From the NCBI GenBank assembly GCA_965267185.1, contig OZ253937.1, positions 3,720,001 through 3,784,000 of the forward strand: DNA of 64,000 nt, given 5' to 3'. The notes beneath the pieces are model-generated. The model worked only from the letters and a program-made list of their open reading frames with translations, was not told the DNA's origin and ran no database searches. The stretch is from G965267185 sp965267185. Lineage in GTDB: Bacteria > Pseudomonadota > Alphaproteobacteria > UBA6615. Both the position numbers and the translations under genes were made by a program. Shown in pieces: positions 45,864-56,368 of the stretch. How positions within the stretch are numbered: position 1 is the first letter of the stretch; each line of letters starts with the position of its first letter.

Positions 45864-47672
45864 GTGGGACGTCACAAGCGCGAATGGATATGGCAATTCG
45901 ATGGGCCGCCGGAGACGGTGTGGCCGATCCTCGCTGACACGGCACGCTTCAACGAAGCGGCTGGTATTCCCAAGCAAGATATCGTCGAAACGCCGCAGCC
46001 CGGCGGCTCGGTTCTCTACGAGGCGAGCGCCCGGCAAGGGCCGCTGAAGCTCGCGTGGCGCGAGGCGCCGGTAAACTGGGTTGCCAACCAATGGTTCGAA
46101 CATTGCCGCTACTTCACCAAAGGACCATTTAAGTCGCTCTGCGCGACGTTTCGCGTGGTGCCCGAAGCGGCCGGTACGACCGGTATCTATACGGTCGAGG
46201 TCGAGGCGGCTAATTGGCTTGGCGAGTTGGCGCTGCGAACGGTGTTCTTCCCGATGGTGGGGCGCAAGTTCACGCGTATGGCGGCTGCCGTCCGCGCGCA
46301 TCTCAACGGTGGGGGCGATACTCCGTTCGGCTACGCGCCGGCAAAGCCATCGGCGCAGATCGTTGCCCGGGTGGCGCAGATCGTCGCTGCGATCGAAGAA
46401 ACGCCCTACGGCCGGGGTCATGCGGCGCGCCTTGCCGACTTAGTGATGCACGGACAAGAGGTCGATGTGGTGAAGATCCGCCCCTTGGCCTTGGCGGACC
46501 AGTGGCAAATTAGCGAGCGCGAAGCGATCGAACTCTGCCTGGAAGCGACCCGCGCGGGACTGTTGATCCTGCGCTGGGATCTCCTCTGTCCGCGCTGCCG
46601 TATCGCCAAGGCTGTCGCCGGTGGTCTCGACGAACTGCCCACCGGCGCGCACTGCGGCACCTGCAATATCGACTATGGCCGCGAGTTTTCACAAAACGTC
46701 GAGCTCAGCTTTCAGCCCGCGCCGGGCAACCGGGTCGTCGACTATGGCGAGTACTGCTTGTTCGGGCCCATGAGCACGCCCCATATCGCCGTACACATCA
46801 CGGTGCCTGCGAACTCACGCAGTAGCGTGGAGGCCCGGCTCGAACCGGGCCCTTACCGGCTGCGCACGCTGGAGGCGGGCCCCGAGGTCGATATCGACTA
46901 CGAAGGTGGCGGCTTCCCGGCAGTCGAGTTGGGCGAAGATCATGTCGCTCCCGGCGCCGCCGCGCCGCACGGTACCGTTGTGCTGGTGAACGGGACCGGC
47001 TTCGAACGAACGTTCGTGATCGAAGAACGCGCCTGGGTGCAGGATGCCCTAACTGCCGACCGGGTGACCTCGATCCAGGCCTTCCGCGATCTCTTCTCCG
47101 ACCAAGTGCTGCGCCCGGGTGACGAGATCGCCGTCCAGCGAATCGCGTTGATGTTCACCGATTTACGGGGTTCGACGGCGCTCTACGAGTCCGTTGGTGA
47201 CGCGGCGGCTTACCGGCTCGTGCGCGACCATTTCAGCTTACTCGCGGGCATCGTACGCCGCCATGAGGGGGCGGTGGTGAAGACCATTGGTGACGCGGTG
47301 ATGGCTGCCTTTCATCTACCGGGAGACGCGCTCAACGCCGCGCTCGAAATCCAACGGGACGTCGCAAGCCTGAACGATGGCGACGGCGAAGGCCCGATCA
47401 TCATCAAGCTGGGGCTCCACACCGGGCCTTGTATCGCCGTCACGCTAAACGACCGGCTCGACTATTTCGGCACCATGGTCAATCTCGCCGCCCGGCTGCA
47501 GGGGGAGAGCGTCGGCGGCGATATTGTTCTCTCACCGGAATTCGCCGAAGATCTGGCGGTCGCCGACCGGCTGCGCGACGTGGCGGTTTCGAGCGAGACG
47601 GCAAATTTGAAAGGATTCGATGCGCCGGTGCCCTTTTTACGCATCGCGGGTTCGAGCGCCGTAGCGCCTTAG
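45864..47672 (+). CDS. Class III cyclase with SRPBCC/START-like and zinc-ribbon regions (DUF5939 type)
   Basis: 602 aa from a GTG with GGGAAG upstream. N-terminal SRPBCC/START-like region (about 1-145) with the typical opening REWIWQFDGPPETVWPILAD. Middle DUF5939-like region holds a four-Cys ribbon, CPRC (242-245) and CGTC (264-267). C-terminal cyclase domain (about 425-595) has MFTDLRGSTALYE and KTIGDAVMAAF metal blocks and a LDYFGTMVNLAARL base/ribose region. A soluble cyclase that may sense a hydrophobic ligand in its SRPBCC pocket; ligand unknown. 86 bases after the large fusion gene. Confidence 0.9.
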   Translation: MGRHKREWIWQFDGPPETVWPILADTARFNEAAGIPKQDIVETPQPGGSVLYEASARQGPLKLAWREAPVNWVANQWFEHCRYFTKGPFKSLCATFRVVPEAAGTTGIYTVEVEAANWLGELALRTVFFPMVGRKFTRMAAAVRAHLNGGGDTPFGYAPAKPSAQIVARVAQIVAAIEETPYGRGHAARLADLVMHGQEVDVVKIRPLALADQWQISEREAIELCLEATRAGLLILRWDLLCPRCRIAKAVAGGLDELPTGAHCGTCNIDYGREFSQNVELSFQPAPGNRVVDYGEYCLFGPMSTPHIAVHITVPANSRSSVEARLEPGPYRLRTLEAGPEVDIDYEGGGFPAVELGEDHVAPGAAAPHGTVVLVNGTGFERTFVIEERAWVQDALTADRVTSIQAFRDLFSDQVLRPGDEIAVQRIALMFTDLRGSTALYESVGDAAAYRLVRDHFSLLAGIVRRHEGAVVKTIGDAVMAAFHLPGDALNAALEIQRDVASLNDGDGEGPIIIKLGLHTGPCIAVTLNDRLDYFGTMVNLAARLQGESVGGDIVLSPEFAEDLAVADRLRDVAVSSETANLKGFDAPVPFLRIAGSSAVAP

Positions 47673-47745
47673 TTTCAAGCTGGGGTTGATAGACCGACTC
47701 CCCCACAGAGACTATACTTCCGCCGCCGAGTTGACCGGCTGAAAG

Positions 47746-49911
<2,166 letters not shown>

Positions 49912-49915
49912 TCGC

Positions 49916-52900
49916 ATGAATTTTCTACGAACGGGTGGCGCGGTTTACGATCTCGGGAATCCCGCGAGCCAGCGGCGCGGGCGCATTCGCGGCCTGGTCG
50001 CTATCCCCTTCCTCTTGAGCGTGGTGTGGACAGCGCTGTTTGCGTGGTTCGTTGGCCGGTCGATCGGTTGGCCGGTCGTTACCCAGCTTCTTCCCCATGA
50101 AATCGGCGGTATCGTTGCCGGCTTCATTGCGCCGCCGGCCGCTTTTTTTGCCCTCGCGGCGATGTTCAACAACAGCTTGCGGACACGCGAGACCATCGTT
50201 CGTCTCGAGGCCCAAGTGGCGCGGTTGGCCCGCCCCCAGGCCGAGGCGGAAGCTGGACTCGTCAATCTTGGCGAGGAGATGCGGGGCTACGCGGCAACGC
50301 TCGAGACGACGGTCGAGCATGCGCGGGCCCAGATGGGCCAGGTGGGCAAGGAGTTTACCAACCAGACCAAGGAGCTATCGGTCACCGCCGACGCGGCGGT
50401 CGATAAGGTGGTCGCGGCGGGTCAGAGTATTTCAACCCACGCCGAAGCGCTCGCCGTAACGCTGGACACGGCGCTGGCCCGGTTGGAGGAAATACGCTCA
50501 ACAAGCGGCGATCAAGCCGCGGCGGTCGATGCGGCGTCGCTCCGGGCCGCCGATAATGTGCGCGAGCTGATGGAGCTCATTCGACAGCAGGTCGATTCGA
50601 TCGACGCGACGTTCAAAGACTCCATTTCATCGACCCTTGCCGGTGTAACGGAATCGAGCGATGGCGCTGCGAAACGTATCCGCACGTCCGCCGCTCAAAT
50701 CGTCGCGCGTACTAGTGAAGTTGCCGACATGCTGGCACGACAGGCCAACGATGCCGGCATCGTCGTCAGCGATGCGGGAAGCCAGGCGGCGGGCGCTATT
50801 GCGCAAGCCACCGACGAGTCGTTGCAGCGTGTGGAGGCGCTGACGGCGCAACTCGACGAACGTGCCGCGGAGGCGGGCGAGGTTTTCGCGGCGGCGGCAG
50901 ATCGGGCGGCGGAGCGCATCGAGCGGATCACGGCGGGCGCCAGCGCCCACGCCGATACGCTGACCGCCGAGCTTTCGCAAAAAGTTATCGATGCGGGGAC
51001 CGCTTTTGAAGCCGTCGCCAATAGTGTGTCTGGCCAGATCACGCAAGTTTCGGCGCTTGCGTCCGAGAAGGCGAACACGAGCGCCGAAGCCGTCGCCGAG
51101 ATTCTAGGCGCTGCCGCTGAAAGATTGGAAACGGCGGTCGATGAGGCGCAAAAACGTGGCGAGGCAATTGCGACCACGTTCCAGGATCAGGCGGACGAAC
51201 TCACCCGCAACGCGCAAACCAATGCCACTCAGGTCGCCGAGATCGGTCAACGATTGCATCAAATGGCCGCGAACCTGACGGCGGCCGGCGATCTCGCGGA
51301 AGAGAAGAGCGGGGCCATTGCGGCGGCGTTCAAGCAGGAGGCAACGACGCTCACGACGGCGGCGCGCGCCGCTGTGGCCGACGCCAAGGAGGTTGCGGAT
51401 ATCCTGCGCGAGGGGGCAACGGATCTGGACTCAGCGGCGGGACGTACAGCCTCGTCGACCAACGACGTACGGACGGCGATGCGTGAGCATGTCGGGGCGA
51501 TCGAAACGGCTTTGGAAGCGGCGGCGCAGCGTGCCCAGCAAGCCCGTGATGGCTTGAAGACGCAGCAAGACGGGTTGGAAACTGTAGCTGACGAGGCCGA
51601 GCGCCGCCTTCGTGGAGTGATGGAAACGATCGATGAAGGCGGCCGGACGCTCGAAGATGCGGCCGAACGGGGCGCGGTCCAATTGCGCCGCCTCCGCGAT
51701 CATCTGGCGGTAGACCGCGAAGCGATCACCGATACCGTGGCGACAGCAGAGACGCTGTCGGAAGAAGCGCGGACCGCGCTTGCGGCGAGTGCGGAGATGG
51801 TGCGTGAGACGTCGCAGGCGGCGGCGAACTCGGCTCACGCGGCGCGGGAGGCGCTGCGGTTGCAGGCGCAAGAGCTTGGCCGGATCAGCGACAACGCCAG
51901 CGTTCGGGCCGGTGCCATCGGCGAGGCGCTCACCTTGCACACGGATAATCTGCGCGGTGCGGCCGAGGAAGCGTTTAATCAATTGTCCGATGTTCGAAAT
52001 GCCATCCAGCGCGAGTCCGAACTCTTGGAGGATACCACCCAGGCTTCCACCGAGGCGGTGAACGAAGTTGCAGAGTTGCTCCGCGGGCGCCGGGAAGACC
52101 TCGCCTCCAGCACCGCGGCGATGCGGCGGACCGCGGCGGAGACCAGCGAGACCCTATCCGGACAAAATCGCGAGGTTCGCGACACCGTCGATGGGCTGGT
52201 CGCGCGGTGGCGCGAGCTTGGCGATACGCTCGTTGCCAGGGCCGAAACGTTGCGTGAGGTCGGCGAAGGCGCAGTGGCGCGTGTCGAAGCGACCATGCAA
52301 GCGTTGGACCGCAATACCGGTGAGCTATCGGTCGCCTCCGATCGCATGGAGCACCGGGTCGACGGCTTGCGCGATTCTCTGCGCGAACAGGCGCGCGATA
52401 TGCAGTCGTCGCTCGATCAGGTGACGCAGAAGGCGGAGAGCGTTGCGGCGACCTTCCGTATGCATGAACACGCTCTGCTCGAAGCGTCTAACGAGGCGAC
52501 CCACAAGGCCGAGCAGTTGCGCCTGGCTCAGTTGGAGAGCGCGCGCGGCGTCTTCATGCGGACCATCAACCGGGTTCTCGATACGCTGGGCTCGGTCGGC
52601 GTCGATTTGGACCGGGTGTTCGAAGGTTCGCTCTCCCCGGATATCATCAAACGGTATGGCAAGGGCGACACGATGGTGGCGGTTCGGCGGGTCGCCGGCC
52701 GTGCGAAAGATCCAGTTGCGCTCGCCCGGGTGCGCGAGTTGTTCGAGGAAGACGAAGAATTTCGGACCATGGCGATGCGCTATATGCGCGAGTTCGAGCA
52801 ATTGCTTGGGCAAGCCGGAGATGCCGACCCCGACGATCTGCTGAGCACCAGCTTGCTGACGGCCGATGTCGGCAAAGCCTATATGCTGATGTCGCGGGCC

Positions 52901-52924
52901 ATCGACCGGTACGCCGCCAGGTAG
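49916..52924 (+). CDS. Two-TM giant coiled-coil protein (TipN-like topology)
   Basis: 1002 aa from the ATG at 49916, 4 bases after the mutase stop. Two N-terminal transmembrane segments (about 24-50, LVAIPFLLSVVWTALFAWFV, and 60-81, IVAGFIAPPAAFFALAAMF), then about 750 residues of Ala/Glu/Arg-rich helix with a strong heptad character, resembling chemoreceptor or apolipoprotein repeats, and a compact C-terminal region (about 870-1002, INRVLDTLGSVGVDLDRVF). The layout is that of the Caulobacter pole-marker TipN; sequence identity to it cannot be checked here. Role in propionate metabolism is unlikely despite its position. Confidence 0.75.
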   Translation: MNFLRTGGAVYDLGNPASQRRGRIRGLVAIPFLLSVVWTALFAWFVGRSIGWPVVTQLLPHEIGGIVAGFIAPPAAFFALAAMFNNSLRTRETIVRLEAQVARLARPQAEAEAGLVNLGEEMRGYAATLETTVEHARAQMGQVGKEFTNQTKELSVTADAAVDKVVAAGQSISTHAEALAVTLDTALARLEEIRSTSGDQAAAVDAASLRAADNVRELMELIRQQVDSIDATFKDSISSTLAGVTESSDGAAKRIRTSAAQIVARTSEVADMLARQANDAGIVVSDAGSQAAGAIAQATDESLQRVEALTAQLDERAAEAGEVFAAAADRAAERIERITAGASAHADTLTAELSQKVIDAGTAFEAVANSVSGQITQVSALASEKANTSAEAVAEILGAAAERLETAVDEAQKRGEAIATTFQDQADELTRNAQTNATQVAEIGQRLHQMAANLTAAGDLAEEKSGAIAAAFKQEATTLTTAARAAVADAKEVADILREGATDLDSAAGRTASSTNDVRTAMREHVGAIETALEAAAQRAQQARDGLKTQQDGLETVADEAERRLRGVMETIDEGGRTLEDAAERGAVQLRRLRDHLAVDREAITDTVATAETLSEEARTALAASAEMVRETSQAAANSAHAAREALRLQAQELGRISDNASVRAGAIGEALTLHTDNLRGAAEEAFNQLSDVRNAIQRESELLEDTTQASTEAVNEVAELLRGRREDLASSTAAMRRTAAETSETLSGQNREVRDTVDGLVARWRELGDTLVARAETLREVGEGAVARVEATMQALDRNTGELSVASDRMEHRVDGLRDSLREQARDMQSSLDQVTQKAESVAATFRMHEHALLEASNEATHKAEQLRLAQLESARGVFMRTINRVLDTLGSVGVDLDRVFEGSLSPDIIKRYGKGDTMVAVRRVAGRAKDPVALARVRELFEEDEEFRTMAMRYMREFEQLLGQAGDADPDDLLSTSLLTADVGKAYMLMSRAIDRYAAR

Positions 52925-53070
52925 CCTTGGCGGCGCTTCGCGGCGCCGCTGAGCCGGGCTGTCCTGCCTTACCGCAGCTTTAAAATTTGATTTGTCGATC
53001 GTTAGGTCGATTGAAGCCGCTGTTGTGGAACGGTAGGTATTGGACAATTGCACATTACGTGTGTTAAGTA

Positions 53071-53099
53071 TTGGTCGTATAATATTAACATTATATAAT
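53071..53099 (+). promoter_or_regulatory. A+T-rich promoter region with dyad before the Lrp/AsnC gene
   Basis: TATAAT at 53078-53083 and again at 53094-53099, and TATAAT-N6-ATTATA (53078-53083 with 53090-53095) forms a dyad. TTGGTC (53071-53076) is 17 bases before the second -10. Autoregulation by the Lrp-like protein is plausible. The rest of 52925-53132 carries only a GC hairpin (52930-52949) after the preceding gene. Confidence 0.4.
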
Positions 53100-53132
53100 C
53101 ATAATAGAAAATTGCCTTAGGTTCGGATAGCA

Positions 53133-53606
53133 ATGTCGGAAGAGGCTTATCAAACGGAAAGTAGCGTCGATCAAACGGCCTGGCGCCTGCTGCGCGAGTT
53201 GCAGGCCGATGCACGGTTGTCGTTTAGCGCGCTGGCCCGGCGGGTCGGCATGTCGACGCCCGCTGTGGCGGAGCGGGTCCGGCGGCTGGAGGAGGCCGGG
53301 ACAATCACCGGTTACCGGGCGGAGGTCGACCGCGCGCGGCTGGGGCGGCCCCTTGGCGCCTTTCTGCGCCTCACGACATCGGCGACCAGCTACCAGCGTG
53401 TGATCGCGCTGTGCGGGTCGCTCGATGCGGTGATCGAATGCCATCACATTACCGGCGAAGACTGCTTTCTCATCCGCTTGGCGGTCACATCAGTTAACGA
53501 GCTAGAAGATGTGATCGCACGCTTTCGCCGCTTCGGAACCGCCCACACGTCGGTGGTTCTGTCGTCGCCGGTTACCGACAAACCGGCGGTAGCGCCACAA
53601 CGATGA
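53133..53606 (+). CDS. Lrp/AsnC-family transcriptional regulator
   Basis: 157 aa. Winged helix (about 12-60: TAWRLLRELQADARLSFSALARRVGMSTPAVAERVRRLEEAG in family terms) and a C-terminal RAM-type effector domain (about 75-150; LTTSATSYQRVIALCGSLD and ECHHITGEDCFLIRLAV). Sits between the coiled-coil gene and meaB, so it may regulate meaB or itself. Amino-acid ligand unknown. Confidence 0.9.
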   Translation: MSEEAYQTESSVDQTAWRLLRELQADARLSFSALARRVGMSTPAVAERVRRLEEAGTITGYRAEVDRARLGRPLGAFLRLTTSATSYQRVIALCGSLDAVIECHHITGEDCFLIRLAVTSVNELEDVIARFRRFGTAHTSVVLSSPVTDKPAVAPQR

Positions 53607-53635
53607 GGTCATAGCGGCGATGCGCTCAAAGCGTT

Positions 53636-54616
53636 ATGGATAAGGCCATGAGTTTGGCGGAACAGGTGCGCGCCGGTGACCGCAGGGCCTTGGCCCAGGC
53701 GATCACCCTCATCGAGTCGACGCGCGACGATCATCGGCGCGAGGCGGAAGCCCTGCTGGAAGCGCTTTTGCCCCATACTGGCAATTCCATTCGCCTTGGC
53801 ATATCGGGGGTGCCCGGCGTCGGTAAGTCGACCCTGATCGAGGCGCTCGGCCAGCATCTTATCGCTGAGGGACATAAGGTCGCGGTGCTTGCGGTCGACC
53901 CGTCGTCGCAGATCAGCGGCGGGTCCATCTTGGGTGACAAGACCCGTATGGAGAACCTCGCCCAATCGCCCCAGGCCTTTATCCGGCCGACCCCCACAGC
54001 GGGAACCCAAGGGGGCGTCGCCCGCCGGACGCGCGAGGCGCTCCTGACATGTGAAGCCGCCGGCTTCGATGTCGTGCTGGTCGAGACCGTCGGCGTCGGC
54101 CAGTCGGAGACGGCGGTCGCTGAGATGGTGGATATGTTTCTGCTGCTGCTTTTGCCGGGCAGCGGCGACGAGCTGCAGGGGCTGAAACGCGGGATCGTCG
54201 AATTGGCCGATCTGCTGATCGTCAACAAGGCCGACCAGGATCTGGCAGAAGCCGCTGGGCGGGTCGCCGCGGAGTACGCCAATGCCTTGCATTTGTTGCG
54301 GCCGGCCTCGCCCCACTGGACACCCCGCGTGGTCACCTGTTCGGCCCTGGAGGGCATGGGCGTGGCCGAGATATGGCAGGTGGTTGAGGCATACCGGACC
54401 GCGGTAACGGGCGCCGGAGCCTTCGAGGAGCGGCGGTCGCGGCAGGCACGTACCTGGATGTGGCGCGAGGTCGACGAGAGCCTGCTGGCGTCGTTTCGCG
54501 CCCATCCGGCGGTGAAAGCCCGGATTCTGGAGCTCGAGGCCCAGGTGGAGGCCGGAACGGTCACGCCGACGGCAGCCGCGCAGGCCTTGCTGACCGTCTT
54601 CCGTCAGGGCGACTAG
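53636..54616 (+). CDS. meaB: Methylmalonyl-CoA mutase chaperone GTPase MeaB/ArgK
   Basis: 326 aa. G3E GTPase that protects the mutase and checks adenosylcobalamin loading. Walker A is GVPGVGKSTLIEALG; switch and G3 region in VLAVDPSSQISGGSILGDKTRM; NKAD is the G4 base motif. ATG at 53636 or 53648. Follows the Lrp/AsnC gene by 29 bases and fits functionally with the mutase at 47.7 kb. Confidence 0.95.
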   Translation: MDKAMSLAEQVRAGDRRALAQAITLIESTRDDHRREAEALLEALLPHTGNSIRLGISGVPGVGKSTLIEALGQHLIAEGHKVAVLAVDPSSQISGGSILGDKTRMENLAQSPQAFIRPTPTAGTQGGVARRTREALLTCEAAGFDVVLVETVGVGQSETAVAEMVDMFLLLLLPGSGDELQGLKRGIVELADLLIVNKADQDLAEAAGRVAAEYANALHLLRPASPHWTPRVVTCSALEGMGVAEIWQVVEAYRTAVTGAGAFEERRSRQARTWMWREVDESLLASFRAHPAVKARILELEAQVEAGTVTPTAAAQALLTVFRQGD

Positions 54617-54710
54617 GAGCCGCTCGGGGCTTGACCGGTTTTACCCGGTCGGCTAAGACCGCCGCTCGTTGGCCGGGCGAACCGGCCCGGAGCGGATTTG
54701 GAGAAGTTCT

Positions 54711-54998
54711 ATGGCCCGTCGATGCAGTGTGAGCGGTAAGGGTGTGATGACTGGCAACAATGTCAGCCACGCGCACAATAAATCGCGCCGGCGTTTCCTG
54801 CCGAACCTCCAGCCGATGTCGCTGTACAGCGAAGCGCTCAACCAGTCGGTTCGCATGCGCATTACCACGGCGGCGGCCCGCACGATCGAGCACAAGGGCG
54901 GCTTGGACGCCTATGTGAAAAGCACTCCCGCAGCGGATTTGCCGCGGGAGCTGCGGCGTATCAAAAAGCAGTTGAGCAAAGTCGCCGCCGAGGCATAG
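54711..54998 (+). CDS. rpmB: 50S ribosomal protein L28
   Basis: 95 aa. RBS GGAGAAG 6 bases before the ATG at 54711. MARRCSVSGKGVMTGNNVSHAHNKSRRRFLPNLQ is L28 in family terms, with the Cys-containing N-terminus but no CxxC pair elsewhere. Followed 33 bases on by a strong terminator. Adjacency to the cobalt chelatase genes is conserved in alphaproteobacteria. Confidence 0.97.
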   Translation: MARRCSVSGKGVMTGNNVSHAHNKSRRRFLPNLQPMSLYSEALNQSVRMRITTAAARTIEHKGGLDAYVKSTPAADLPRELRRIKKQLSKVAAEA

Positions 54999-55031
54999 CG
55001 CACGCGCCAGTCTCACATCACAAGTACCGGA

Positions 55032-55055
55032 AGCCCGCGTCACGCGGGCTTTTTT
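55032..55055 (+). terminator. Rho-independent terminator after rpmB
   Basis: AGCCCGCG (55032-55039), loop TCA, CGCGGGCT (55043-55050), then six T residues ending 55055. Confidence 0.92.
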
Positions 55056-55121
55056 GGTGCCGGAACGGTATATTCTAAGCCGGTATTTGAATTCCGGCGC
55101 TCACCCAAGGGCAGGTCCGTG

Positions 55122-56357
55122 ATGGCCGATTATCCCGGCTTCGCTTTCACCGTCGATCATCAGATCACCGCCGATCCGGCGTGGCCGGGGGCAGCGCGTG
55201 TTGGTCAATTGCAGACCCCCCATGGCGTCATCGAAACGCCCGCTTTTATCTTTTGCGCCACCCGAGGTGCTATCCGTGGTGTCACGCCGGAGCAGATGCG
55301 CGCCGAGCAGACCCAGATCATTCTCGGGAACACCTATCACCTGATGTTGCAGCCGGGTGGCGAGGCTGTGGCGCGGCTCGGCGGCCTGCACGCCATGATG
55401 GGCTGGGACGGTCCCATGCTGACCGACTCCGGGGGCTTTCAGATCTTTTCGCTCGGTGGTGGCTCGGCCTCAGCGGAGATAAAGGGAAACCGCAAAACGG
55501 AGCGGCCGCGCATGCTGTTGAGCATCGAGGAGGAGGGCGCCGTCTTCCGGTCCTATATCGATGGCAGCACCCATCAGTTGTCGCCCGAAGGCGCGATTCA
55601 GGTGCAACGGCAGCTCGGCGCCGACATTATTTTGGTGCTCGACGAGTGCTCGCCCTACGAGGTCGCGCGCGACTACACGGCGAATTCGATGGCGCTCACC
55701 CACCGCTGGGCTGAGCGCAGCGTGGCCGAGTTTGGCCGGGCGTCGGAAGGCTCAGCGGGTCCGCAAGCGCTCTATGGCATCGTGCAGGGTGGGGTGTACG
55801 AAGATTTGCGCCGGGAAAGCGCGGAGTTTACCGCCGACCAGCCCTATTTCGGTTACGCGATTGGCGGTTGCCTGGGAAGCGACACCTTTGAACTGGATTC
55901 GGTGGTCGGCATGGCGATGGCACCTCTCAATGCAGCCACGTCGGTACCGCGGCCGGTCCATTTGCTTGGGATCGGCGGCGCCCGGGATATCTGGGATGGG
56001 GTGGCGAAAGGGATCGATACGTTCGACTGCGTGACCCCGACACGGCTGGCACGGCACGGCAGCGCCTTGCTGCGCCCGCTATATGCCGGGAACGCCGACG
56101 ACCGCGACTACGTAAACTTGAAGAACGCCCGGTTTCGCGACGACGACGAAGCCCTCGATCCGGAGTGCGGGTGCTACACCTGCCGAACCTTCAGCCGCGC
56201 CTATCTGCATCACCTGATCAAGGCCGGTGAAATCACCGCGACCCAGTATCTGGCGATCCACAATGTTGCGTTTATGAACCGGCTGATGGCTGACGTGCGG
56301 GCGGCGATCCGTGCGGACGATTACGCCGCCGCGCGGGCGCGCTGGTTCGAAACTTAG
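55122..56357 (+). CDS. tgt: tRNA-guanine transglycosylase (queuine tRNA-ribosyltransferase)
   Basis: 411 aa from the ATG at 55122 (AAGGGCAGG upstream; a GTG lies directly before). Exchanges guanine 34 for preQ1 in tRNAs with GUN anticodons. Catalytic/substrate loop TDSGGFQIFSLG, catalytic Asp in VLDECSPYEVARDY and the four-ligand zinc site CGCYTCRTFSRAYLHHL. Starts after the rpmB terminator and converges with cobT 11 bases away. Confidence 0.96.
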   Translation: MADYPGFAFTVDHQITADPAWPGAARVGQLQTPHGVIETPAFIFCATRGAIRGVTPEQMRAEQTQIILGNTYHLMLQPGGEAVARLGGLHAMMGWDGPMLTDSGGFQIFSLGGGSASAEIKGNRKTERPRMLLSIEEEGAVFRSYIDGSTHQLSPEGAIQVQRQLGADIILVLDECSPYEVARDYTANSMALTHRWAERSVAEFGRASEGSAGPQALYGIVQGGVYEDLRRESAEFTADQPYFGYAIGGCLGSDTFELDSVVGMAMAPLNAATSVPRPVHLLGIGGARDIWDGVAKGIDTFDCVTPTRLARHGSALLRPLYAGNADDRDYVNLKNARFRDDDEALDPECGCYTCRTFSRAYLHHLIKAGEITATQYLAIHNVAFMNRLMADVRAAIRADDYAAARARWFET

Positions 56358-56368
56358 TAAAACTGGTC

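Noticed and set aside
52930..52949. GC hairpin after the coiled-coil gene as a terminator
   Set aside because: Stem GCGGCGC/GCGCCGC lacks a following T run, so intrinsic termination is unlikely.
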